From the NCBI GenBank assembly GCA_934359535.1, contig CAKRLN010000073.1:1-10436 (forward strand): a stretch of DNA of 10,436 nt, in the 5' to 3' direction. Positions 1-7,231 of the stretch are shown here, piece by piece. The first letter of the stretch is position 1; each line of letters opens with the position of its first letter. Made by a program: the position numbers and the translations under genes. The DNA comes from an uncultured Lachnospiraceae bacterium (GTDB lineage Bacteria > Bacillota > Clostridia > Lachnospirales > Lachnospiraceae). The notes under the pieces were generated by a model. The model was not told the origin of the DNA. It did no database searches and saw nothing but the letters and a program-made list of their open reading frames with translations.

Positions 1-121
1 CCACTGTTTCCGTCTGTGTTTGCACTGCTGCTTCCAGTTTCTCCCGTTCCGTTTCCTGCTGCTCCTCTGTCTGCGGCTGCTCCTCCGTGGTTTTCTTCTT
101 AAAAAAATCAAATAAACCCAT
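1..121 (-). CDS. ftsY: Signal recognition particle receptor FtsY, N-terminal fragment (runs off left edge)
   Basis: Only the first 40 codons lie in the window. The protein opens MGLFDFFKKK and then becomes very rich in Glu, Gln and Thr, with no stop before the edge. FtsY proteins start with a short amphipathic Phe/Lys helix (MGxFDxxKK) followed by a poorly conserved acidic A domain, and the NG GTPase domain comes later; that part is outside the window. FtsY is the membrane-associated SRP receptor for co-translational protein targeting. The start is supported by an AAGGAG-type site about 7 bases upstream. The gene begins 20 bp after the smc stop, which is the usual smc-ftsY order in Firmicutes. 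The call rests on this context plus the N-terminal motif, since the GTPase motifs cannot be seen. Confidence 0.85.
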   Translation of the reverse strand, partial: MGLFDFFKKKTTEEQPQTEEQQETEREKLEAAVQTQTETV

Positions 122-141
122 ATTCGGTCTCCTTTTCTTCC

Positions 142-3100
142 TTACGCTGTAATACTTTTTTCCGCCTCCGAAAAGTCAACGGAAATCAATTTGGAAATGC
201 CCTTCTCCTGCATCGTAATTCCGTAGAGGCGGTCAGCTGCTGCCATCGTGCCCCTCCTGTGTGTAATAACAATAAACTGTGTATTCTCTGTCAGACGGTT
301 CAGATAATTGGCAAAACGGCCAACGTTTGAATCATCGAGTGCTGCCTCAATCTCATCCAAAAGACAAAACGGTGATGGCTTTAACGCCTGGATCGCAAAA
401 AGCAGTGCAATCGCGGTCAGCGCCTTTTCCCCTCCGGACAGCTGCATCATATTCTGAAGCTTCTTTCCCGGCGGCTGCGCAATGATCCGGATCCCGCACT
501 CTAAAATATCCTCATCCTCCACAAGCTCAAGCGTTCCATGTCCGCCTCCAAATAACAGCTTGAATGTTTTGTCAAATTCCGACTGGATCTCTTTGAACTT
601 CTCTTCAAACTGCTTTCGCATTCCAACATCGAGTTCATCAATGATTCCAACCAGCGTCTTTTCCGCATTGACCAGATCGTCATGCTGGGTCTTTAAGAAG
701 CTATAGCGCTCGGAAACCTCCCTATATTCCTCAATGGCATTGATATTGACATCACCGAGCTTTCGCATTTCCTCCCTTGTTCCAGCAACGAGCTTCTTCA
801 GACTGGAAAGCTCAAAAAGCGTATCATCCTTTAATTCCTCTGCTGCATGGGGTGTAAGCTCATACTCCTCCCACATATCATTGATCCGCTTTTCCCCAGT
901 TTCTTTCAGCTTCTCTCTCTGTGCATTCAGACGATAAATCTCTTTATCAAGCGCATTCATGCGCTCTGACACTTCCTCCCGCTTTGCGAAAAAGCCCTTC
1001 TGGGACGCGGAAAGTGCCTGTTTTTTCAAGAGTCCCTCTGAAAGCGCCTGTTTACATGCCCCACTGGTCTTTTCTGCCGCCTCGATCGTCTTTTTAATAG
1101 TCTCAATGTCCGTCCTTTTTTGTTCAACATCCACCTTTGCTGCTTTTGCATTCCCGATCAGGGTATCCTTTTCGGAATCAAGCTTTCTGATTTCCCCCTC
1201 TAAGCGCTCCATATTCTGCATCGTAAAGGTAAGACTCTGGCGCATGCCGGCTTCCTTTAAATGAAGCTCCGACACCGATTTTAAAAGCTCAGCTTCCTCC
1301 GTATTTTTTTGTCCAAGCTCTGCCTGAAGACATGCACTCTCTTCCTTTAAAAGCTGTTCCTTTTTCTCGGACTGTACTTCATCCTCTTCATTTTGTTTTC
1401 TGCCAAGCATAATCTCCGAAAGCTCTTTTTCAATCTCCTGTGCCTCCGCCTGAAGCGCATGGAACAGCTGCTCACTCTCCTCACACTCCTGCTTTGCGCG
1501 GTCATAGTTCATCTGTGCCGTATTCTGCACAAGATACTGCTTCTGCACAGCATTCTTTACTTCCTCAAGCTCTTCTTCTGCAAGTGCCTGGGCGGTCCGT
1601 ATATCGTCCCGTCTGCTTTTGTACTTTCTGATCTTTTCGCCAAGCGTTAAAACGGTTTCCTCAAGCTCCTCGATCTCACGCTTTCGCGCAAGCAGATTGC
1701 TTGAATTTTTAAATGCGCCCCCGGTCATCGAACCACCCGGGCTTAACCGCTCTCCCTCAAGTGTTACGATATTTAAGGAGTAATGGTTCTTTTTGGCAAG
1801 TGCCAGCGCATGGTCGATCTGGTCCACCAAAAGAAACCTGCCTAACAGATAGGAGGCAATTCCACGGTATTTATCATCGCAGGTAACCAACCGGTCAGCA
1901 ATCCCGATTACCCCCGGCTCTCCAAGATACCCCTGAAGTTTTGTATCCGCACGCCCGGACACACTGGTAATCGGAAGAAACGTTGCCCGTCCATACCGGT
2001 TCTCTTTCAAATAGGCAATCATTCGCTTTGCCGTTGCCTCATCCTCTGTAACGATGTTCTGGATGCTGCCGCCAAGTGCTGTCTCAATCGCAATTTCATA
2101 CTGCTTTTTAGTCTGGATCAGATCTGATACCACACCTTCAATGCCCGACTCTTTTTTCTTTTGTTCCATAACTCTGCGGATGCTGTTTCCGTATCCATCA
2201 TAGCGCTCCGCAATATTTTTTAAGGAATCGAGTCTTGACTGTTCCTTGTGGAAACTGCCCTGTGTCTCTTCAAGCTCACGCTGTACTGTCTCAAGCTTCT
2301 TCTTCCACTCTGTGGAAGTATCCCAAAGCTCTGCTTCCCTTTTTTTTAATCTGGAAAGCTCCTGGCTGGCAGCTTCAAGCGTATTTACATATCCGGTCAG
2401 AACCTCCTTCATATCCTCTTCCCTGGTCTTTCGCGCCAAAAGCTTCTGATTGAGCTGTGCCTTCCGGATATGGATCTGCTCTGCCATTGTGTCAAATTTC
2501 TGGGTACGCGCCTTGAGCGAAGCTTTGTTATTCAAAAGCTCAACGATTGCATTCTGATCCTTCTCAATCTGGAGATTATATTCCTCAATGCTCTTTTTTA
2601 AAGCTTCCAGTTTTGTCTCAAGCGTCTCCTTCTTAGAAAGCAGCTTAGAAAGAGTCTCCTCCTTCGTGATTCTTTCCTGCTCACAGGCTTCCTTTTCCGA
2701 AAGCCGCTCTCCCCGGTCTGCTTCGATTGCCACAATGCGGCTCTTTAAATGCTCATCCGTCATCTCCGCTGTATGGATCTGTTCTTCTAAAACACCAATC
2801 TGTCCCTCAAGCCTTCCCTTCTGCAGGGATGCATCATTTAACTGCTCGCGGAATTTTGTTACGGCTTCATCGATCTGTGCCATTTCCCGCTCTGCATGTT
2901 CGTATTCCTTTTTGATCGTCTCATAGTCTTCCCGTGTCCTGAAAAGCTCCCCATCTGCAATCTGAAATTTCTTTTCTACCTCATCAATGTCTCTTTTTCT
3001 TTCTGCCGATTCGAGTAAAAACAGATTGACATCATAGCGCTTTAACTCTTCCCGCTTTTTCAAATAGATCTTTGCTTTTTCGGACTGCTTCAAAAGTGGC

Positions 3101-3708
3101 CCAACCTGACGCTCAAGCTCTGATAAAATATCATTCACGCGCACCAGGTTTTCACGCTCATTCTCAAGCTTTTTTACTGCTGTGTTCTTTCTCTTCTTGT
3201 ATTTGACAATGCCTGCCGCCTCATCAAAAAGTTCTCTTCGCTCTTCCGGCCTCCCACTCAGTATCCGGTCAATCTGCCCCTGCCCGATAATCGAATAGCC
3301 TTCCTTTCCAATACCGGTATCGTAAAAAAGCTCCGATACATCCTTCAGACGGCATGGACTTCCATTGATCAGGTACTCGCTTTCCCCGGAACGGTATACC
3401 CGCCTTGCAATCGTAACCTCCTCATAGGAGGTGTCAAGCTTATGGTCGGAATTGTCAAGCGTAATTGCAACATACGCATAGCTTAGAGGCTTTCGGTTCT
3501 CCGTACCGGAAAAAATAACATCCTGCATCGATGCCCCGCGCAGCTGTCTTGCGCTCTGTTCTCCAAGCACCCAGCGCACAGCATCTCCAACATTGCTTTT
3601 TCCACTGCCATTCGGTCCAACAATGCCTGTAATTCCTTTGTGAAATTCAAAGACAATTTTGTTCGCGAATGACTTAAAGCCATGAATCTCCAGACTCTTT
3701 AAATACAT
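142..3708 (-). CDS. smc: Chromosome segregation/condensation ATPase SMC
   Basis: Full-length SMC of 1188 residues, the usual size for the family. The N-terminal ATPase half has the Walker A motif GPNGSGKS (31-38) and a Q-loop at GQGQIDRI (about 142-149). A long coiled coil runs from about 170 to 510, the hinge from about 520 to 670 with the Gly-rich [13 protein letters not shown] (652-664), and a second coiled coil to about 1015. The C-terminal half has the ABC signature LSGGEKALT (1090-1098), Walker [13 protein letters not shown] (1115-1126) and an H-loop at VITHRR (His1150). All key ATPase residues are present. SMC dimers with ScpA and ScpB (not in this window) compact and segregate the chromosome. 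The start ATG lies 3 bp after the rnc stop, with a modest GAGGGA site inside the rnc end, which suggests translational coupling. No frameshift is seen. Confidence 0.98.
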   Translation of the reverse strand: MYLKSLEIHGFKSFANKIVFEFHKGITGIVGPNGSGKSNVGDAVRWVLGEQSARQLRGASMQDVIFSGTENRKPLSYAYVAITLDNSDHKLDTSYEEVTIARRVYRSGESEYLINGSPCRLKDVSELFYDTGIGKEGYSIIGQGQIDRILSGRPEERRELFDEAAGIVKYKKRKNTAVKKLENERENLVRVNDILSELERQVGPLLKQSEKAKIYLKKREELKRYDVNLFLLESAERKRDIDEVEKKFQIADGELFRTREDYETIKKEYEHAEREMAQIDEAVTKFREQLNDASLQKGRLEGQIGVLEEQIHTAEMTDEHLKSRIVAIEADRGERLSEKEACEQERITKEETLSKLLSKKETLETKLEALKKSIEEYNLQIEKDQNAIVELLNNKASLKARTQKFDTMAEQIHIRKAQLNQKLLARKTREEDMKEVLTGYVNTLEAASQELSRLKKREAELWDTSTEWKKKLETVQRELEETQGSFHKEQSRLDSLKNIAERYDGYGNSIRRVMEQKKKESGIEGVVSDLIQTKKQYEIAIETALGGSIQNIVTEDEATAKRMIAYLKENRYGRATFLPITSVSGRADTKLQGYLGEPGVIGIADRLVTCDDKYRGIASYLLGRFLLVDQIDHALALAKKNHYSLNIVTLEGERLSPGGSMTGGAFKNSSNLLARKREIEELEETVLTLGEKIRKYKSRRDDIRTAQALAEEELEEVKNAVQKQYLVQNTAQMNYDRAKQECEESEQLFHALQAEAQEIEKELSEIMLGRKQNEEDEVQSEKKEQLLKEESACLQAELGQKNTEEAELLKSVSELHLKEAGMRQSLTFTMQNMERLEGEIRKLDSEKDTLIGNAKAAKVDVEQKRTDIETIKKTIEAAEKTSGACKQALSEGLLKKQALSASQKGFFAKREEVSERMNALDKEIYRLNAQREKLKETGEKRINDMWEEYELTPHAAEELKDDTLFELSSLKKLVAGTREEMRKLGDVNINAIEEYREVSERYSFLKTQHDDLVNAEKTLVGIIDELDVGMRKQFEEKFKEIQSEFDKTFKLLFGGGHGTLELVEDEDILECGIRIIAQPPGKKLQNMMQLSGGEKALTAIALLFAIQALKPSPFCLLDEIEAALDDSNVGRFANYLNRLTENTQFIVITHRRGTMAAADRLYGITMQEKGISKLISVDFSEAEKSITA

Positions 3709-3711
3709 ACA

Positions 3712-4404
3712 TTATTCCCTCACATCCGGCTTTAAAAGAAGAAGTGCTTTATAAGCAGCCTCCTGTTCTGCTGCCTTTTTTGTGTGTCCGGTTCCTGTGC
3801 TTAGTTTCTTCCCATCAATCACAGCCTGTACCGTAAAGCTCTTATCGTGGTCTGGGCCACTTTCCTCAACCAGCTCATAAACAAGCTTCTCATGCTCCTC
3901 CTGGACAACTTCCTGTAAGATAGTCTTGCTATCATAAAAGAGTTTTTTGTGCTCAATATCCGTAAGAATAAATTTCTCCACGAACTCCTTTGCATTAGTA
4001 AAACCACCATCCAGATAGATTGCACCGATCACAGCCTCAAGTGCATCCGACAAAATAGATTTGCGCTTTCTCCCACCGGTCAGTTCTTCTCCCTTGCCAA
4101 GAAACAGGTAATCCCCAAGCTTGAGCGGCTCTGTGCACAGCGCAAGGGTCGGCTCACAGACAATGCTTGCCCGCAGTGTTGTAAGCTTTCCCTCTGGAAG
4201 CTCTTCATAATGTTTATATAAAAATTCGCTTGACGAAAGCTCTAACACAGCATCCCCTAAAAACTCAAGCCTCTCATTATCCGAAAGCTTTTTCATATAC
4301 TTCTCATTCGCATATGAGCTGTGTGTAAGTGCCTGTCTTAAAAGTCCCTCATTACGGAATGTATAACCGATCTTTTCCTGAAATTCCTTTAATTTTGCTG
4401 ACAT
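3712..4404 (-). CDS. rnc: Ribonuclease III
   Basis: Double-strand-specific endoribonuclease of 230 residues, a normal length, acting in rRNA maturation and mRNA processing. The catalytic domain carries the family signature NERLEFLGDAV (43-53), with Glu47 and Asp51, and a second acidic pair Asp120/Glu123 in SDALEAVIGA. A C-terminal double-stranded RNA-binding domain spans about 158-226 (DSKTILQE through KKAAEQEAA). The frame stays open upstream to an ATG at 4452, but the start at 4404 is preferred: it has AAGGAG six bases upstream, and MSAKLKEFQEKIGYTF aligns with the usual RNase III beginning. The longer start would also read through the acpP-rnc hairpin. The gene follows acpP after 76 bp and precedes smc by 3 bp, so it is probably in the plsX operon. 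Confidence 0.97.
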   Translation of the reverse strand: MSAKLKEFQEKIGYTFRNEGLLRQALTHSSYANEKYMKKLSDNERLEFLGDAVLELSSSEFLYKHYEELPEGKLTTLRASIVCEPTLALCTEPLKLGDYLFLGKGEELTGGRKRKSILSDALEAVIGAIYLDGGFTNAKEFVEKFILTDIEHKKLFYDSKTILQEVVQEEHEKLVYELVEESGPDHDKSFTVQAVIDGKKLSTGTGHTKKAAEQEAAYKALLLLKPDVRE

Positions 4405-4410
4405 TTTATG

Positions 4411-4416
4411 CTCCTT
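4411..4416 (-). promoter_or_regulatory. Ribosome binding site of rnc (decides the start)
   Basis: AAGGAG on the minus strand, six bases before the ATG at 4404. The alternative in-frame ATG at 4452 overlaps the hairpin and has no comparable site, so this element fixes the rnc start. Confidence 0.8.
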
Positions 4417-4440
4417 TTTTGTGATTATTCTGAAATTTTT

Positions 4441-4463
4441 GGGGCACCGCACTGCGATGCCCC
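4441..4463 (-). other. GC-rich hairpin between acpP and rnc
   Basis: Perfect 10-bp stem with a 3-nt loop. In the operon transcript the arms are GGGGCAUCGC and GCGGUGCCCC around AGU, with one G-U pair. In the operon direction it is followed by AAAAAUUU rather than a U-run, so it does not look like an efficient intrinsic terminator there. On the plus strand it is followed by TTTTT (4464-4468). It lies 17 bp after the acpP stop and 36 bp before the rnc start. A likely role is 3'-end protection of the acpP message, a processing site, or partial attenuation of rnc-smc-ftsY. The role is inferred; the fold is read directly. Confidence 0.7.
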
Positions 4464-4480
4464 TTTTTGTATCCCTGTAA

Positions 4481-4714
4481 CTAATTGTTTACTGCTGCCT
4501 TGATTGCTTCTACCGCATCACCAACCGTAACGATCTTCTCCGCCTCTTCATTTGGAATCTCAATATCGAATTCTTCCTCGATTCCCATAATGATCTGAAA
4601 AACATCAAGTGAATCTGCACCAAGATCATCCACAAAAGTAGATTCCATTGTTACTTCATTCTCATCCACATTTAATACCTCAACGATAATCGCTTTTAAT
4701 TTTTCAAATTCCAT
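4481..4714 (-). CDS. acpP: Acyl carrier protein
   Basis: Small acidic protein of 77 residues, the standard ACP length. The motif GADSLD places the 4'-phosphopantetheine attachment serine at Ser35. Helix II follows ([20 protein letters not shown]), then the helix III/IV region ending in [10 protein letters not shown]. The holo-protein carries growing acyl chains for fatty acid synthesis and supplies acyl-ACP to PlsX, whose gene lies just upstream. The two genes are 14 bp apart, and the acpP ribosome binding site (AAAGGA, about 8 bases before the ATG) begins right after the plsX stop. Residue 36 is Leu, giving the canonical DSL, and nothing is missing. A carrier protein dedicated to a secondary pathway is unlikely given the operon context. 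Confidence 0.97.
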   Translation of the reverse strand: MEFEKLKAIIVEVLNVDENEVTMESTFVDDLGADSLDVFQIIMGIEEEFDIEIPNEEAEKIVTVGDAVEAIKAAVNN

Positions 4715-4728
4715 AGTTTTATTCCTTT

Positions 4729-5751
4729 CTATTCCTTTTCATCCGGCATACGAATAATTCTTTCTCTTATTTTGCCGTTAATGTCCTCATTCTTAAATGT
4801 GACACACTGGTATATGGAGTTCGTGATCTCCTTTGCCTTGGAGCTTCCGTGGGTTTTTACCACAAGACCATTTAATCCAAGAAGCGGAGCCCCACCGTAC
4901 TGGCTGGCATCAAATGCCTTTAATGTCTTCTTCAAAGAAGGAAGTGCAAGTGCTGCACCAATCTTGCTTTTTACTGTGCTCATAAGCCCTTTTTTGATCA
5001 CGCCGATCAGTGTGGAGCTTAGGCCCTCGTACAGCTTCAAAATCACATTGCCGGTAAATGCCTCACAGACAATGACATCTGCTTCTCCATGTGGGATCTC
5101 CCTTGCCTCAATGCTTCCGACAAAGTTAATGTCTTTGCATTCCTTAAGCAGTGGAAACGTCTCCTTCACAAGCGCATTGCCCTTTTCTTCCTCAGCACCA
5201 ATATTGACAATCGCAACACGCGGATTTTTGATTCCTACGACACTCTCCATGTAGATTGCACCCATCTTCGCAAACTGCACCAAATGGGATGCCCTTGCAT
5301 CTACATTGGCTCCGCAGTCAATTAAAAGGGATACTCCCTTCTCAGTCGGTATAAGCGGTGCAAGCGGCGGACGCTCAATTCCTTTGATCCTGCCGACGAT
5401 CACCTGTCCTCCGACAAGCACTGCACCTGAGCTGCCTGCTGAAACAAATGCATCTGCCTCTTTCTGCTTGACCATGTTCATTCCGACAACCATAGATGAC
5501 TGCTTCTTCTTACGGATTGCCATAACCGGCGGCTCCGCCATCTCAATCACCTCTGGTGCATGAATCACCTCAATCCGGTCCGCAGGATATGTATACTGTG
5601 CCAGCTCTTCCCTGACCGCATCCTCCTGTCCGATCAGAAAAACCTTAATGTCATCGCGGGTAGAAACCGCATCGACTGCACCCTTTACAACTTCCTTTGG
5701 TGCATTGTCTCCGCCCATCGCATCCACTGCGACCTTCGTAATATCCGGCAT
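4729..5751 (-). CDS. plsX: Phosphate acyltransferase PlsX (acyl-ACP:phosphate transacylase)
   Basis: Soluble, peripheral enzyme of 340 residues that converts acyl-ACP and phosphate into acyl-phosphate, the donor used by PlsY in the first step of phospholipid synthesis. The family's N-terminal motif is visible as [14 protein letters not shown] (7-20). Other conserved blocks are SAGSSGAVL (104-112), the [13 protein letters not shown] block (145-157) and the C-terminal region [11 protein letters not shown] (285-295). The block usually written CDGFTGN in PlsX reads CEAFTGN here (229-235), a conservative but noticeable change. An AAGGAGG site (5762-5768) lies 10 bases before the ATG. It is the first gene of the plsX-acpP-rnc-smc-ftsY series and has its own predicted promoter. 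The neighbour acpP encodes its substrate carrier. Confidence 0.97.
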   Translation of the reverse strand: MPDITKVAVDAMGGDNAPKEVVKGAVDAVSTRDDIKVFLIGQEDAVREELAQYTYPADRIEVIHAPEVIEMAEPPVMAIRKKKQSSMVVGMNMVKQKEADAFVSAGSSGAVLVGGQVIVGRIKGIERPPLAPLIPTEKGVSLLIDCGANVDARASHLVQFAKMGAIYMESVVGIKNPRVAIVNIGAEEEKGNALVKETFPLLKECKDINFVGSIEAREIPHGEADVIVCEAFTGNVILKLYEGLSSTLIGVIKKGLMSTVKSKIGAALALPSLKKTLKAFDASQYGGAPLLGLNGLVVKTHGSSKAKEITNSIYQCVTFKNEDINGKIRERIIRMPDEKE

Positions 5752-5784
5752 GTCTCCCCAGCCTCCTTCATATATCTATTTAGA

Positions 5785-5813
5785 AATATACTATAACTAT
5801 TTCGATAAATCAA
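5785..5813 (-). promoter_or_regulatory. Predicted sigma-A promoter of the plsX-acpP-rnc-smc-ftsY operon
   Basis: On the minus strand, TTGATT (-35, 5808-5813), a 17-bp spacer, then TATATT (-10, 5785-5790). Transcription would begin around 5778, giving a leader of roughly 27 nt that contains the AAGGAGG site of plsX. Two direct copies of TATCGAA (5801-5807 and 5820-5826) flank the -35 box. I do not see the long palindrome expected of a FapR operator. This is sequence-based only. Confidence 0.65.
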
Positions 5814-5829
5814 TCCTAATTCGATACGG

Positions 5830-6477
5830 TTACCAATTTTCGCTGTTGCGCTCCTTCTCCGCCTCAAGATCCTCCGGAGACATATACTTTGCAAAACGGC
5901 CCTCAAGGATGATATTTGCCACATACGCATAGATTGCCGGAGCGATAACTACCACCGGGAAAAAAAGATAACATACAAGAATGCAAAGCACCCATACAAT
6001 CACAAGGCAGATTGTCCATGGAAGCTCTGCAATCGCAATCCTTCCGGCATTGCCCATGCTTTCCCTTCTTGTATTTTCAAAACGGCTGATATATGGAAAC
6101 GTATACAGATTCCACGCAGTCAGAAAAATCGTGATAACAATGAATACGATCGTGAGTGCAGAATATGCACCACCCGACATCAGATGTGTAACAAGATACA
6201 AATCCGCCGCCATCAGAAGATATCCAGCCAGAGAAAAAAGCCAGATCGGTGTCGCCACCTTAAAATTGCTCTTAAATCCATTCCAGAATTCCGCTGAAAC
6301 ATATCCCCTGTTGTGACGGATTGATTTGTTCATAGAATAATACAGACCACAGCCCGCCGCACCGATTGTAATAACCGGGATTGAGCTGATCACAAATAAA
6401 ACGCTTAAAATAACCATGTCTACAAGCTTGGTCATAAATTTTGAAAATGCGTTATCCGGATTAAAAAAATCACCCAT
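5830..6477 (-). CDS. DUF624 (YesL-like) integral membrane protein
   Basis: A 215-residue hydrophobic protein of unknown biochemical function. The opening FFNPDNAFSKFMTKLVDMVILSV, followed by SSIPVITIGAAGCGLYYSM and a GYV-F--GFK-NFK-AT block, matches the typical start of the DUF624/YesL family. Hydrophobic segments are visible at about 20-48, 76-98, 104-127 and 152-190 (possibly two helices), giving about five membrane spans. The C-terminal tail (about 193-215) is charged and probably cytoplasmic. Members of this family often sit beside carbohydrate ABC transporter or glycosidase genes, but no such gene is present here. A GGAGG site lies six bases before the ATG, and the gene has its own predicted promoter. 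It stands between the ppk-phoH-HD unit and the plsX operon with no obvious functional link to either. Confidence 0.85.
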   Translation of the reverse strand: MGDFFNPDNAFSKFMTKLVDMVILSVLFVISSIPVITIGAAGCGLYYSMNKSIRHNRGYVSAEFWNGFKSNFKVATPIWLFSLAGYLLMAADLYLVTHLMSGGAYSALTIVFIVITIFLTAWNLYTFPYISRFENTRRESMGNAGRIAIAELPWTICLVIVWVLCILVCYLFFPVVVIAPAIYAYVANIILEGRFAKYMSPEDLEAEKERNSENW

Positions 6478-6510
6478 AAAATGCCTCCATTCCTATTCTT
6501 TAACCCCTCC

Positions 6511-6540
6511 ACTATAACGCATTCCTGTTCCTATCGTCAA
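6511..6540 (-). promoter_or_regulatory. Predicted sigma-A promoter of the DUF624 gene
   Basis: On the minus strand, TTGACG (-35, 6535-6540), an 18-bp spacer and TATAGT (-10, 6511-6516), each one mismatch from consensus. The predicted start near 6504 leaves a leader of about 27 nt that includes the GGAGG site at 6484-6488. No convincing terminator is seen between the HD-gene stop and this promoter, so read-through from upstream may add to it. Confidence 0.65.
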
Positions 6541-6574
6541 TTGCTTTTCCAATACTTTTAGAAATACTTTATAA

Positions 6575-7231
6575 CTACAGCACTTTTCTTCCGTTTACCG
6601 TAAGCTTAAATGCAGAACCAAGTATTTCTGCGGATTTCCGGCATAACATCATCCGGCCTAGAAAAATCTCAAAATAATCATACATGGAACAGATTGACTC
6701 ATCAATCTGAAGATTTAAAGCAATTGCTGATCTATCCTTCTTAATCTTAAGCTTTGACGCTGTTACGGCATAATTCACGCGGTCATGAATATCGAATGCC
6801 GATTTTTCCTTCTGCCGCACACGGCTTCTCCGCACATCCGTCTTATCCGCAATGATCAGTGCCGCAGAAACCGCATCGACCGGTCCACCGGTCGATTCAT
6901 CATGATTTCCGATTGCAGACATTACCGTAATCCGGTCCGAAAGCGGCATGTCCGTCTCTTTTAAGATCCGGTCTGCAAGAAGCGCCCCGTATTCTGCATG
7001 ATGTGACCGGTTTATGGCATTCCCGATGTCATGCATATAGCCTGCGATCTTTGCAAGTTCGATCTCTTTCTCAGAATATCCGAATTTTTCCAAAATCATC
7101 CCTGCCTGCTTTGCAACCTGTAAGCAGTGTACACGGGAGTGATCTGTATATCCCAAAACCCCAAGGTTTGCATTCCCTTTCTCTAAAAATGCACAAACCT
7201 CTTCGTTTTTTATAATTTCTTTGTATGTCAT
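6575..7231 (-). CDS. HD-domain phosphohydrolase of unknown substrate
   Basis: A 218-residue HD-superfamily protein. Candidate metal ligands are His31 and His35 (DHSRVH), His67-Asp68 (GYMHDIGNA), His77/His78, His110-Asp111 (GNHDES) and Asp129 (ADKTD), the H...HD...H...D pattern of metal-dependent phosphohydrolases. After the HD domain comes a basic stretch (VRRSRVR, 133-139), then a C-terminal alpha/beta-looking region ending VNGRKVL. The start chosen at 7231 overlaps the phoH stop as ATGA, a standard coupling arrangement. An in-frame ATG at 7273 would add 14 residues lying inside phoH, with the only SD-like bases touching the ATG. No strong SD precedes 7231, so translation probably depends on ribosomes finishing phoH. 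The substrate could be a nucleotide, a cyclic nucleotide or a signalling phosphate; the sequence does not decide. Confidence 0.85.
   Translation of the reverse strand: MTYKEIIKNEEVCAFLEKGNANLGVLGYTDHSRVHCLQVAKQAGMILEKFGYSEKEIELAKIAGYMHDIGNAINRSHHAEYGALLADRILKETDMPLSDRITVMSAIGNHDESTGGPVDAVSAALIIADKTDVRRSRVRQKEKSAFDIHDRVNYAVTASKLKIKKDRSAIALNLQIDESICSMYDYFEIFLGRMMLCRKSAEILGSAFKLTVNGRKVL

Noticed and set aside
959..1264. Plus-strand open frame inside smc
   Set aside because: It is antisense to the SMC coiled coil. The hydrophobic look comes from reading Glu/Lys-rich codons backwards.
142..3708. Frequent AAGCTC/GAGCTT and TTTAAA-like words through the window, suggesting a dispersed repeat
   Set aside because: They coincide with Glu-Leu and Leu-Lys codons of the coiled coil and the local codon preference, with no regular spacing outside the reading frame.
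3710..3712. ATG overlapping the rnc stop codon (TAATG)
   Set aside because: It is four bases from the smc start and out of frame with it; the SMC N-terminus [14 protein letters not shown] clearly begins at 3708.
4405..4452. Longer rnc start at 4452 (16 extra residues)
   Set aside because: The extension runs through the intergenic hairpin, lacks a ribosome binding site and does not resemble the RNase III N-terminus; the ATG at 4404 has AAGGAG at good spacing.
4772..5254. Open frame of 160 codons on the plus strand across plsX
   Set aside because: It lies wholly antisense to the well-supported plsX gene, has no recognisable domain or ribosome binding site, and its composition follows from the codon bias of the opposite strand.
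6541..6574. Possible terminator after the HD gene
   Set aside because: Only a weak 4-bp ATTG/CAAT pairing without a U-run is present, so read-through into the DUF624 region cannot be excluded and no terminator is called.
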